22,945 nt of DNA from Wagnerdoeblera sp046292685 (GTDB taxonomy: Bacteria > Pseudomonadota > Alphaproteobacteria > Rhodobacterales > Rhodobacteraceae), in contig NZ_JBKBQM010000046.1 of assembly GCF_046292685.1 (NCBI RefSeq), positions 1 through 22,945 on the forward strand. Reading direction: 5' to 3'. Positions 8,161 through 16,121 of this stretch are shown here, piece by piece; position 1 is the stretch's first letter, and each line of letters opens with the position of its first letter. The notes below the pieces were generated by a model, which did not search any database, was not told the DNA's origin, and saw only the letters and a program-made list of their open reading frames with translations. The position numbers and the translations under genes were made by a program.

Positions 8161-8804
8161 ACTTGCGGCGGCAACCCGGCCGACAGTTCGGCCAGCAGGG
8201 CCGCAGCCTCGCGCGCGGCCGCGCCAGAGCCGGGGAGTTCCTGCGCGCCAAGGCCGAGCCCCATCGATTCGGCAAAGGCGACGCGATGGCCCAGCGTGGC
8301 AGCGGCGATCCCTGCGTGCAACGATGCGGCCGCATCGGCGATTTCGGCGCTGAGCCGCGTGCCCGACTTGACGCGGTTGAGCACGATGGCCACCCGGCGT
8401 TTTTCGCGGGCGCACAGGTCCAGCACCCCTTCGGTTGCCCAAAGGTCGAGGTGGCTGGCCGCCACCGGCACCACCACCAGGTCGGCGGCGCGCAAGGCGG
8501 GGCGCAGGTCGCTGTCGACCTTGGGCGGCGTGTCGATCAGGACGATATCGCAGGTCCGGCGCAGCTTGTCGCATTCGTAGCCGACGCCCCAGGCCGAGGC
8601 GGTGGACATTTCCATCCCCGGGTCGCCCAGGCGCTCGCGCCGGGTCATGAACCAGCGTCCAAGGCTGCCTTGCGGGTCGGTATCCAGAAGCGCCACCCGG
8701 GCGCCGGCCCGCATGAACCCCACCGCCAGCGTGGCGGCCAGCGTGGTCTTGCCCGAGCCGCCCTTCTGCTGGGCTACCGTGATGACGCCGCCGGTCGGAT
8801 GCAT
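8157..8804 (-). CDS. orphan ParA/MinD-type ATPase
   Basis: A 215-residue ParA-family ATPase. It has the deviant Walker A motif KGGSGKTT with the signature lysine, the Walker A' strand ARVALLDTDPQGS, and the Walker B strand CDIVLIDTPPKVDSD. Such proteins form dynamic dimers on DNA or membrane and position plasmids, chromosomes or protein clusters. There is no N-terminal helix-turn-helix, so it is not a P1-type autoregulator. No parB, parS-like repeat or chemotaxis gene is nearby, so the cargo is unknown. The ATG at 8804 follows a purine-rich GGGGAAGG directly. That spacing is short, but no better start exists before the Walker motif. The stop overlaps the FNR box of usp. Confidence 0.85.
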   Translation of the reverse strand: MHPTGGVITVAQQKGGSGKTTLAATLAVGFMRAGARVALLDTDPQGSLGRWFMTRRERLGDPGMEMSTASAWGVGYECDKLRRTCDIVLIDTPPKVDSDLRPALRAADLVVVPVAASHLDLWATEGVLDLCAREKRRVAIVLNRVKSGTRLSAEIADAAASLHAGIAAATLGHRVAFAESMGLGLGAQELPGSGAAAREAAALLAELSAGLPPQV

Positions 8805-8821
8805 CCTTCCCCCCGATGCAA

Positions 8822-8859
8822 GGGCCGGATTCGGCCCGGCTCATGCTGCAACGCAGCAT
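8822..8859. other. two adjacent hairpins between the response-regulator gene and parA
   Basis: Two perfect stems lie in the 103-bp gap: gggccg/cggccc (8822-8837, loop gatt) and atgctgc/gcagcat (8843-8859, loop aac). Neither is followed by a T-rich stretch on the minus strand, so they may reduce read-through from the response-regulator gene or act as protein sites in the parA leader. Confidence 0.4.
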
Positions 8860-8907
8860 CGGGAATTGCAACAGGCATTCGGCCCCTGCCGCGGGCAACC
8901 GGCGCAA

Positions 8908-9528
8908 TCATGCCTTGAAATGCGTGCTGCCGATCAGTGCGGCATGGGTGCGGTTGCGCGCCTCCAGCTTGGTGCAGACGGCGCGCATGTGGGTCTTGAT
9001 GGTGACCTCGGTCAGATCCATCGCCCGGGCGATTTCCTTGTTCGAGCGACCTTCGCACAGATGGCGCAGCACCCGTGCCTCTTGCGGGGTCAGATGCGCC
9101 AGCGCCGGGGGCAAGGCGCGCGGCAGGTCGGCGTGCATTTCGGGCGGCAGATAGACCCGGCCGGCGATCACCTGGCGCAGGGCGTGGCGCAGGGTGCTGG
9201 CCGGCAGATGCTTGGGGACAAAGCCGCGCGCACCGGCGCGCACCGCCGCGTCGATCAGCCCGTGCGGCAACTGGCCCGATATCAGCACCACGGCGCCGCC
9301 ATCGTTGGCCGCCACCATGTGCTGAATGCTTTCGAGGCCCGACATGCCCGGCATCACCACATCCAGCAGGACCACGTCGTAAGGGCCCTGGGTGCGCGCG
9401 CGGTCCAGCGCCTCGGCGAACGACCCTGCGGCGTCCACCCGCAGGTCGCCACCCGCTTGCAGGTAGTGCACCAGCGTATCGCGCACCAGCAGGTGATCGT
9501 CGGCTATCAGCACCGATCGAACGGGCAT
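8908..9528 (-). CDS. two-component response regulator, NarL/FixJ (LuxR HTH) family
   Basis: A 206-residue regulator with a receiver domain (about 1-120) and a LuxR-type DNA-binding domain (about 145-205). The receiver has the acidic pair Asp10-Asp11, phospho-acceptor Asp56 in VVLLDVVMPGMSG, Ser84 and Lys106. The output domain shows LTPQEARVLRHLCEGRSNKEIARAM and VTIKTHMRAVCTKL, including the recognition helix. The reading frame continues far upstream inside pgi, but the ATG at 9528 exactly starts the receiver domain, and an AAGGGA lies about 15 nt before it. No sensor kinase is adjacent, so the signal is unknown. It lies downstream of pgi with a 116-bp gap, so it probably has its own promoter. 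Confidence 0.92.
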   Translation of the reverse strand: MPVRSVLIADDHLLVRDTLVHYLQAGGDLRVDAAGSFAEALDRARTQGPYDVVLLDVVMPGMSGLESIQHMVAANDGGAVVLISGQLPHGLIDAAVRAGARGFVPKHLPASTLRHALRQVIAGRVYLPPEMHADLPRALPPALAHLTPQEARVLRHLCEGRSNKEIARAMDLTEVTIKTHMRAVCTKLEARNRTHAALIGSTHFKA

Positions 9529-9644
9529 CGTCGGGCCTGTCCCTTCTGCAATCGTCTGCGGCGCAGGATACGCGACATGCCGCCGGACGCAATGCCAATG
9601 GCGGGCCTCCCCCCTGCACGGCCTCGCGCCGTGCCGGCACGGGG

Positions 9645-11270
9645 TCAAGCGCCGCGCAGATGCGCCAGCAGCAGCCGGGTCGAGCCATCCTTGCCGCTGT
9701 CGTCGGCGCCGGGGGCCAGAAGCGGTTCCAGCGCCACGGCCAGTTCCTTGCCCAGTTCCACCCCCCACTGGTCGAAGCTGTTGATGCCCAGCACCGCGCC
9801 TTCGACAAACACCCGGTGTTCGTAAAGCGCCACGATCATGCCCAGCACATGCGGCGTCAGTTGCCGGTAGGCCAGCGTCACCGAAGGCCGGTTGCCCGGA
9901 AACACCCGGTGCCGGGCCTGACGTTCCAGCTCGTCGCCCTCCAGCCCGCGCGCGGCCATCAGGGCGCGGGCCTGATCGAGGCTGCGCCCGCGCATCAGCG
10001 CCTCGGACTGTGCAAGGCAATTGGCCACCAGAAGGCGGTGGTGATGCGCCAGCGCCGGTTCCTGCCCCTGCGCCGCGATCAGGAATTCGCACGGGATCAC
10101 CCGCGTGCCCTGATGGATCAGCTGGTAGAACGCGTGCTGCCCGTTGGTGCCCGGCTCGCCCCAGACCACGGGGCCGGAATGGCGGGGCAGGTCGCGGCCG
10201 TCCATCGCCACGCGCTTGCCGTTCGATTCCATTTCCAGCTGTTGCAGATAGGCCGGCAGGCGGCTGAGCCGCTGGTCATAGGGCAGCACGGCGCGGGTGG
10301 CATGGCCGCAGACCTGGTTGTGCCACAGGCCGGTCAGCGCCAGCAGCACGGGCAGGTTGCGCTCCAGCGGTGTCTGGCGAAAATGCCGGTCCATCGCGGC
10401 GCCGCCGGCAAGAAAGGCGTCGAAGCTTTCGGGCCCCACCGCCAGCATCAGCGCGAGGCCCACCGGCCCCCACACCGAATAGCGCCCGCCGATGGAGTCG
10501 GCAAAGCCGAAGACGCGCTCGGCCGGGATGCCCCATTCCGCCGCCCGGGCGCCGGCCGAGGATACAGCCACCAGCTGCGCTGCCGGGTCGGCCACGCCGC
10601 CCGCCACCAGCCAGTCGCGCACCGTCGCGGCGTTGGTCATCGTCTCGATCGTGGTGAAGGTCTTGGAGGCGATGATGACCAGCGTCCGGGCCGGGTCCAG
10701 CCCGCGCAGCGTGTCGGCGGCATGGGCGCCATCGACGTTCGAGATGTAATGCGTGCGCGGCCCGTCGTGCCAGGGCGCCAGCGCCAGCGTGGCCATCGCC
10801 GGCCCTAGGTCCGACCCGCCGATGCCGATGTTCACGATATCGGCAAAGGCCCCGCCGGCCCCGGCAAACCTGCCCGCCCGCACCGCCTGGGCAAAGGCGC
10901 GCATCCGCGCCAGCGTCGCCTCGGCCTCGGCGCGGGCCGGGGCAGGGGCCTCGGGCGCACCGCCGCGCAGCATGGTGTGCAACACGGCGCGGCCTTCGGT
11001 CTCGTTGATCGGGGCGCCGCGGAACATCGCGTCGCGCCGGGCCTCGACTCCGGCCGCCCGCGCCAGGCGCACCAGCAGCTCCAGCCCGGTGGCATCCAGA
11101 TTGGTCTTGGAGAAATCGAACAAAAGCTGCCCCGGCTGGCCATCAACATAAGCCAGACTTGCCGAAAACGTATCTGCACGGCCCGGCTCGGCAAACAGCG
11201 ACAGGATGCTGCGGTCGCGGACCGCGTCGTGATGCGCCGCCAGCGCGGCCCAAAGGCTTTCGGTATCCAT
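9645..11270 (-). CDS. pgi: glucose-6-phosphate isomerase
   Basis: A 541-residue cytoplasmic isomerase interconverting glucose-6-phosphate and fructose-6-phosphate. Both family signatures are visible: DSIGGRYSVWG in the middle and GINSFDQWGVELGK near the C terminus, which carries the catalytic lysine. The conserved segment VVWGEPGTNGQHAFYQLIHQG supplies the catalytic glutamate and histidine, and the sugar-phosphate loop NIGIGGSDLGP and SKTFTTIETMTNA are present. The length is close to the E. coli enzyme (549 aa). It starts 3 nt after the pgl stop as the last gene of a zwf-pgl-pgi operon, an arrangement that recycles fructose-6-phosphate into the Entner-Doudoroff/pentose phosphate entry. Confidence 0.97.
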   Translation of the reverse strand: MDTESLWAALAAHHDAVRDRSILSLFAEPGRADTFSASLAYVDGQPGQLLFDFSKTNLDATGLELLVRLARAAGVEARRDAMFRGAPINETEGRAVLHTMLRGGAPEAPAPARAEAEATLARMRAFAQAVRAGRFAGAGGAFADIVNIGIGGSDLGPAMATLALAPWHDGPRTHYISNVDGAHAADTLRGLDPARTLVIIASKTFTTIETMTNAATVRDWLVAGGVADPAAQLVAVSSAGARAAEWGIPAERVFGFADSIGGRYSVWGPVGLALMLAVGPESFDAFLAGGAAMDRHFRQTPLERNLPVLLALTGLWHNQVCGHATRAVLPYDQRLSRLPAYLQQLEMESNGKRVAMDGRDLPRHSGPVVWGEPGTNGQHAFYQLIHQGTRVIPCEFLIAAQGQEPALAHHHRLLVANCLAQSEALMRGRSLDQARALMAARGLEGDELERQARHRVFPGNRPSVTLAYRQLTPHVLGMIVALYEHRVFVEGAVLGINSFDQWGVELGKELAVALEPLLAPGADDSGKDGSTRLLLAHLRGA

Positions 11271-11273
11271 GAA

Positions 11274-11945
11274 CTACTCCGCCCAATGCACGATGGCGTT
11301 ATCCAGCACGGCGCGCACCGGGGCAAGGTGCGGCGGCAGGCTGCGCGCACGTTCCAGCGCATCGCGCTTGGCGGCGCCCAGGATCAGCAAGTGGATGTGC
11401 AGCGCCCCGGCCAGCACGGGTGCGCTCAGCGTCACCCGCGGTTCGCCGGCACCAGCCGCGCGCATCGCCACCAGCACCGGCGCATCCGGCGCCAGCGCCT
11501 GTTCCAGCCGGTCGCCGCCCGGAAACAGGCTGGCGGTGTGCATGTCTTCGCCCATGCCCAGCACCAGGCAGGTCAGCGGCAAATGCGGCGCGATTCCGGC
11601 CGCCAGCGCCTCGATCGCGTCTTCGGGCGTCGGCGCATCGGCCCGCATCGGCACCAGCTGCGCGCCCGCCGCATGGCCCCGCAACAGCCGGCGCCGCACC
11701 AGCGCGGTGTTGCTGCGCGGGCTGGTCTCGGGCACCCAGCGTTCGTCGTTGAGCATCACGGCCACCTGCGGCCAGGCCAGATCCACCCCCGACAGCAGGT
11801 CGAACAGCGGCCCCGGCGTGGTGCCCCCCGGCACCGAAAGCGACGCCCGCCCATTCAGCCGCAGCGCCTGGCCCAGTTGCCCGGCGATCTGCTGCGCCAG
11901 CGACAGGAACAGCGCCTCGCGGTCGGGGTAGGGGCGCCACTCCAT
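11274..11945 (-). CDS. pgl: 6-phosphogluconolactonase
   Basis: A 223-residue DevB/SOL-type lactonase that hydrolyses 6-phosphoglucono-lactone made by Zwf. Family motifs are SVPGGTTPGPLFDLL, the active-site NDERWVP, and LGMGEDMHTASLFPG with its conserved histidine. In this last motif a methionine sits where glycine is more common. The start codon overlaps the zwf stop by one base (TGATG), so translation is coupled. The next gene, pgi, begins 3 nt after its TAG. Confidence 0.95.
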   Translation of the reverse strand: MEWRPYPDREALFLSLAQQIAGQLGQALRLNGRASLSVPGGTTPGPLFDLLSGVDLAWPQVAVMLNDERWVPETSPRSNTALVRRRLLRGHAAGAQLVPMRADAPTPEDAIEALAAGIAPHLPLTCLVLGMGEDMHTASLFPGGDRLEQALAPDAPVLVAMRAAGAGEPRVTLSAPVLAGALHIHLLILGAAKRDALERARSLPPHLAPVRAVLDNAIVHWAE

Positions 11946-13390
11946 CAGCGGATGTCCCGCCAGCGCCGCCCGTCGCGGTGCATCAGCATCAATGCTTCCT
12001 CGGGGCCCGAGGTGCCCGGGTCGTAGCCAAAGGGCCGCTCGCCTTCCCAGCCGGCGATCAGCGGGTCGGTCCAGGCCCAGGCGGCCTCGACCTCGTCGCC
12101 GCGCATGAACAGCGTCTGGTTGCCGCGGATCACATCCATGATGAGCCGCTCGTAGGCGTCGGGCATGTCGGTGCCATCCGCGCCCAGCACTTCGGCAAAG
12201 CTCATGTCCAGCGGCACCTGCACCAGGCGCATCCCGCCCGGGCCGGGTTCCTTGATCATCACCTTCATGTTCATGCCTTCGTCCGGTTGCAACCGGATCA
12301 CCAGCACGTTTTCGCGCCAACCCGGCGCATCGTCGAAAATGGAGTGCGGCGGTTCCTTGAAGGTCACGGCGATTTCCGACACCCGCGCGCGCAACCGCTT
12401 GCCGGTGCGCAGGTAAAAGGGCGTGCCTTTCCAGCGCCAGTTGGAGATGTGGCACTTCAGCGCCACGAAGCTTTCGGTGCGGCTGTCGGGGTTTTCGGCA
12501 TCGGCCAGGTATCCGGGCTGGTCGGGGCCGGGCAGATACTGCCCGCGCACGACATCCTCGCGCCGCACCGGGTCCAGCGCGCGGATCACCTTCAGCTTTT
12601 CGTCGCGCACCGCGTCGGGGTCGAAGTGATAGGGCGGCTCCATCGCAATCAGGCACAACAGCTGCATCATGTGGTTCTGCACCATGTCGCGCATGGCGCC
12701 CGACTTGTCATAATACGACCCGCGCCCGCCCACGCCGACCGTTTCTGCCACGGTGATTTGCACATGGTCGACATACTGCGCATTCCACAGCGGTTCGAAC
12801 AGGATGTTGGCGAACCGCACCGCCATCAGGTTCTGCACCGTTTCCTTGCCGAGGTAATGGTCGATCCGGTAGATCTGCGCCTCGTCGAAATGGCGCGCCA
12901 GCGTGGCGTTCAGCGCCCTTGCGCTGGCCAGATCGGTGCCGAAGGGCTTTTCCACCACCACGCGGCTGGCCCCGTCGGCGATGCCGTGCAGCTTCAGCCG
13001 TTCGGCCAGGTCGCCGAACAGCGCCGGTGCTACCGAAAAGTAGAAGGCGCGCACCACATCCGGCTGCATGCGCGCGGCCAGCTCGGCCCAGCCCTCGGTG
13101 CCGCGGGCGTCGATCGGCACGTAATCCAGCCGCTCGGCAAAGATGCGCTCGGCCTCGGGGTCGCGTTTGTCGGGGGCCACGAACTCGGCCAGGGCGGCCA
13201 GGGCAAAGGCGCGGAATTCGTCGCGCGTCATGCCGGTCCGGGCGGCGCCGATGATGCGGCTGCCCGCTGGCACCTGCCCCGACAGGCAGCGCCGATAAAG
13301 CCCGGGCAGGATCTTGCGCCGCGAAAGGTCGCCGGTCGCGCCGAAGACGACCAGATCGAAGGGTTCCACCGGAATCACGCGCGAGACCAT
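11945..13390 (-). CDS. zwf: glucose-6-phosphate 1-dehydrogenase
   Basis: A 481-residue enzyme oxidising glucose-6-phosphate to the 6-phospho-lactone with NAD(P)+ reduction, the first step of the oxidative pentose phosphate and Entner-Doudoroff routes. Visible are the nucleotide-binding GATGDLSRRK (17-26), EKPFG (147-151), and the active-site signature RIDHYLGKE (175-183) with its catalytic histidine and substrate-binding lysine. The length is normal for the family. It is the first gene of zwf-pgl-pgi. No edd or eda gene follows in this window. A perfect LacI-type palindrome lies 17-28 bp upstream of the ATG at the presumed transcription start, suggesting repression by a sugar- or metabolite-responsive LacI-family regulator. 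AGG precedes the ATG by about 4 nt. Confidence 0.97.
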   Translation of the reverse strand: MVSRVIPVEPFDLVVFGATGDLSRRKILPGLYRRCLSGQVPAGSRIIGAARTGMTRDEFRAFALAALAEFVAPDKRDPEAERIFAERLDYVPIDARGTEGWAELAARMQPDVVRAFYFSVAPALFGDLAERLKLHGIADGASRVVVEKPFGTDLASARALNATLARHFDEAQIYRIDHYLGKETVQNLMAVRFANILFEPLWNAQYVDHVQITVAETVGVGGRGSYYDKSGAMRDMVQNHMMQLLCLIAMEPPYHFDPDAVRDEKLKVIRALDPVRREDVVRGQYLPGPDQPGYLADAENPDSRTESFVALKCHISNWRWKGTPFYLRTGKRLRARVSEIAVTFKEPPHSIFDDAPGWRENVLVIRLQPDEGMNMKVMIKEPGPGGMRLVQVPLDMSFAEVLGADGTDMPDAYERLIMDVIRGNQTLFMRGDEVEAAWAWTDPLIAGWEGERPFGYDPGTSGPEEALMLMHRDGRRWRDIR

Positions 13391-13406
13391 GACCTGCCCT
13401 TTGCCT

Positions 13407-13418
13407 GTTAGCGCTAAC
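13407..13418 (-). promoter_or_regulatory. LacI-type operator at the zwf start site
   Basis: GTTAGCGCTAAC is a perfect 12-bp palindrome centred on a CG step, the form typical of LacI-family repressor operators. It lies 17-28 bp upstream of the zwf ATG and just downstream of the putative -10, so a bound repressor would block initiation. The repressor gene is not in the window. Confidence 0.6.
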
Positions 13419-13424
13419 GCTGGC

Positions 13425-13453
13425 CGTATAGCGCCCTTTGCCGCGCAAGTCTA
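13425..13453 (-). promoter_or_regulatory. putative zwf promoter
   Basis: On the minus strand TATACG (13430-13425) is a good -10. Seventeen bp upstream lies TAGACT (13453-13448), a poor -35 match. A weak -35 would fit an activator-dependent or modest promoter. Transcription would begin near 13418, inside the palindrome. Confidence 0.35.
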
Positions 13454-13484
13454 GCATTCTGTCGGCCGGGCACAAAGCAGCCCG

Positions 13485-14180
13485 TCAGCCCTCGTCCAGC
13501 ACCTGCCAGCGCACGGTGGACAGCCCCGGTTCGGCCGCCAGCCGGGCCGCGGCCTGTTCCAGGTCGCGGTCGTTCAGCCCCTCGCCGGTGACCGTGGCCG
13601 ACAGGTCGATGTGGCCTTCGGGCGTGGCGCTGGCGCTGAGCTCCGACAGGTGCAGGCCCGGCACGGTCAGCACCCGCAAGATCAGCGCGCGGGTCGCGGC
13701 CTCCTGCGCGGGGGTGCAGGCCACCGACAGGCGCCAGGACCGCGCCAGCGGCACCCCGGCGCGGGTCTTTTTCTTGATCCATTTGACCAGCGGGCGCAGG
13801 CCCAGGTTCACGAACACCACGAAGCCCGTCATCATCAGCGCAAAAGGCCAGGCGCCGGCCCCGGCCAGCAACCCCACCGCCGCCGAACACCACAGCGTCG
13901 CCGCGGTGTTCAGCCCGTGCACGTTGAACCCGTCGCGAAAGATGATTCCCGCGCCCAGAAAGCCGATGCCCGACACCACCTGCGCGGCAACCCGGGTCGG
14001 GCTGACCTCGGCCGGGAACTGGGCGGCGAACACCACGAAACCCGCCGCCCCCAAGGCGACCAGCGCGTTGGTGCGCAAGCCCGCCATGCGCTGCCGGATC
14101 TGGCGTTCCGATCCGATCACGGCCCCGCAGGCCAGCGCGGTTCCAAGGTTGAGGGCGGCGATTTCCAGGGCGATGGGCAT
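13485..14180 (-). CDS. MgtC/SapB family membrane protein
   Basis: A 231-residue inner-membrane protein of the MgtC/SapB family. About four or five membrane helices occupy residues 1-125 and include the hallmark segment ERQIRQRMAGLRTNALVALGA and SGIGFLGAGIIFRDG with the family's charged residues. The C-terminal soluble part (about 145-231) looks like the ACT-like domain of MgtC proteins. In pathogens MgtC supports survival at low magnesium and modulates F-type ATPase. In free-living bacteria its role is unclear. The ATG at 14180 has GGAG 7 nt upstream and matches family starts. ATGs at 14207 or 14213 would add 9-11 residues. It lies between zwf and the hydroaromatic cluster without obvious functional connection. 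Confidence 0.9.
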   Translation of the reverse strand: MPIALEIAALNLGTALACGAVIGSERQIRQRMAGLRTNALVALGAAGFVVFAAQFPAEVSPTRVAAQVVSGIGFLGAGIIFRDGFNVHGLNTAATLWCSAAVGLLAGAGAWPFALMMTGFVVFVNLGLRPLVKWIKKKTRAGVPLARSWRLSVACTPAQEAATRALILRVLTVPGLHLSELSASATPEGHIDLSATVTGEGLNDRDLEQAAARLAAEPGLSTVRWQVLDEG

Positions 14181-14255
14181 GGGCAAACTCCGGTTCGAAG
14201 CCCGCATGCTCATCCTTTCCGGCGCGCCGATGCAAGGGGCCTTTCGCGCGCGAGG

Positions 14256-16121
14256 TCAGACCCTTGGCATCCCCGCGGGCCGTGCCGCGCGTTTCTGCGC
14301 GGCGATGCGGAACGGCGCGTTCGGGGCGCCATAGCCCTGATAGCCACCCTGACGCTGCACGATTTCCAGAAAGAACCCGTCGGGCCGCGACGCCCCGTAA
14401 AGCTGGAAGAACTGGCCCGAGCCGCCCTCGTCGTAAAGCACGTTCGCCGCCTTCATCCGCGCCACGAGCCCGGGGTCCAGCCCGAAACGCGCCTCGACGT
14501 CGTGGTAATAGTTGGCGCCGATCTGCAACACCGGAAAGCCGCGCTCGGCCAGCGCCGCGGCGGTGGCAAAGATGTCGGCGCTGGCAAAGGCGATGTGCTG
14601 CACCGCCGACCCGAGGCTGTCCTCGATGAATCGCCCGGCCAGCGTGCGCCGCGCCTCGGCCCCGTTCAGCGTCACGCGCAGGCCGCCGGCCCGGATCGCC
14701 TGGCTGCGCACCAGCCCGTCCGGGTCGGCCACATCGACCATCGGGGCGCGCTCGGCCTCAAACAGCGCGGTGTAGAACAGCGACCAGCTGAGCATTTCGT
14801 CATAGGGCATGGTCTGGCCGACATGATCCACCCCGATCAGCCCGGCGCCTTCGGGGGCGCTTTCGGCACGGAAATCCACGTCCCACAGCCGCGGGTCGTC
14901 GACAAGGCGTATCAGGCTGCCCCCCGCCCCGCGAATCGCCGGAATCGCCATCTGCCCTGCCGGCACCGGCTGGTCCAGCCCGGCCACCAGCAGCGCACGC
15001 GCCCGCTCGGCCGTGGCCCGGGCATCGGGCACGCGCAAGGCCAGCTCGGACACCGTGGTGCCATGCGCGACGAAAGAGGTATGGGCAAAGCCTTCGGTCG
15101 CGGTGTTGACCAGCACGTTGACGCCGCCTTGCCGCCACAGCGCCACCGGCTTGGACACATGCCGGCCGCAGCGGGCAAAGCCGGTGGCGGCCAGAAGCGA
15201 TTCCAGCCCCGGGGCCTCGGCCTCGCTGGTGGCGAACTCGATGAACTCCACCCCTTCCACCGTGGCGGGGGGCGGAAAGGCCGGCAGGTCGGGCATGAGC
15301 GCCGGTTCGGCCCGGCGCACGCGGTCCATCAGGTTGATGAGGCTGCGGTGCCCGTCCAGCGCCACCAGGCGCGGCAGGCCGGCGCGGAACTGGTCGTTGA
15401 AGATCTCCAGGCTCAGCGGCCCGGCATAGCCGGTGGCCATCACCGCGCGCAGAAAGCCCGTCACGTCCAGATCGCCTTCGCCCGGCATGTTGCGGAAATG
15501 GCGCGACCAGTAGAGCAGGTCCATCTCGATCGCCGGGGCATCGGCCAGCTGCACGAAAAAGATGCGGTCGCCCGGGATGCGGCGGATCGTTTCGGGGTCG
15601 ATCCGGCGGCCCAGCGTGTGAAAGCTGTCGAGGATCAGGCCCACCTGCGGGTGGTCGGCGCGGCGCACCACCTCCCATGCGTCGCGGTGGTCGTTCACGT
15701 GGCGGCCCCAGCACAGCGCCTCGAACCCCACGCGCACGCCATGCGCCCGCGCCAGATCGCCCAGGGCGTTGAAATCGGCCGCCATCCGGTCGATCCCGCC
15801 CATTGCGGCCGGATGGACGCTGGAACACACCAGGATCAGGTCGGTGCCCAGCTGGTTCATCAGGTCGAACTTGCGGGCGGCGCGGGCAAAGGCCCGGCTG
15901 CGGAACGGCTCGGGCAGGCCCTCGAAATCGCGGAACGGCTGGAACAGCGTGATCTCCAGCCCGTGATCGCGCACCATCCGCCCCACCTCGGCCGGGGAAT
16001 GGTCCGAGGCGAGGAAATCCTGTTCGAAAATCTCGATCCCGTCGAAGCCGGCGGCGGCAATCGCCGCCAGCTTTTCGGCAAAACTGCCCGAAACCGAAAC
16101 CGTGGCGATGGAGGTTTTCAT
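14256..16121 (-). CDS. quiC: 3-dehydroshikimate dehydratase fused to an HPPD-like domain (QuiC type)
   Basis: A 621-residue two-domain protein. Residues 1-275 form a xylose-isomerase-like TIM barrel with candidate metal ligands Glu134 (VGFEALCWG), Asp165 (ILDSFHTLG, with His168), Gln191 and Glu239 (LSLEIFND), as expected for 3-dehydroshikimate dehydratases that make protocatechuate. Residues 288-600 resemble 4-hydroxyphenylpyruvate dioxygenase. In this part the iron-binding triad appears intact: His433 (GVDHVGQTM), His509 (VQHIAFAS) and Glu586 (FFLEIVQRQG). Similar fusions such as Pseudomonas QuiC1 are known dehydratases; the job of the second domain is unsettled. It overlaps the dehydrogenase gene by 4 nt (ATGA) and is the last gene of the cluster. 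It may be annotated elsewhere simply as a sugar phosphate isomerase/HPPD-family protein. Confidence 0.88.
   Translation of the reverse strand: MKTSIATVSVSGSFAEKLAAIAAAGFDGIEIFEQDFLASDHSPAEVGRMVRDHGLEITLFQPFRDFEGLPEPFRSRAFARAARKFDLMNQLGTDLILVCSSVHPAAMGGIDRMAADFNALGDLARAHGVRVGFEALCWGRHVNDHRDAWEVVRRADHPQVGLILDSFHTLGRRIDPETIRRIPGDRIFFVQLADAPAIEMDLLYWSRHFRNMPGEGDLDVTGFLRAVMATGYAGPLSLEIFNDQFRAGLPRLVALDGHRSLINLMDRVRRAEPALMPDLPAFPPPATVEGVEFIEFATSEAEAPGLESLLAATGFARCGRHVSKPVALWRQGGVNVLVNTATEGFAHTSFVAHGTTVSELALRVPDARATAERARALLVAGLDQPVPAGQMAIPAIRGAGGSLIRLVDDPRLWDVDFRAESAPEGAGLIGVDHVGQTMPYDEMLSWSLFYTALFEAERAPMVDVADPDGLVRSQAIRAGGLRVTLNGAEARRTLAGRFIEDSLGSAVQHIAFASADIFATAAALAERGFPVLQIGANYYHDVEARFGLDPGLVARMKAANVLYDEGGSGQFFQLYGASRPDGFFLEIVQRQGGYQGYGAPNAPFRIAAQKRAARPAGMPRV

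Noticed and set aside
9618..9642. Overlapping hairpins after pgi (cacggc/gccgtg and the palindrome ccgtgccggcacgg)
   Set aside because: They could form alternative structures, but there is no T-tract on the minus strand, and such GC palindromes are frequent here. Not strong enough to call a terminator.
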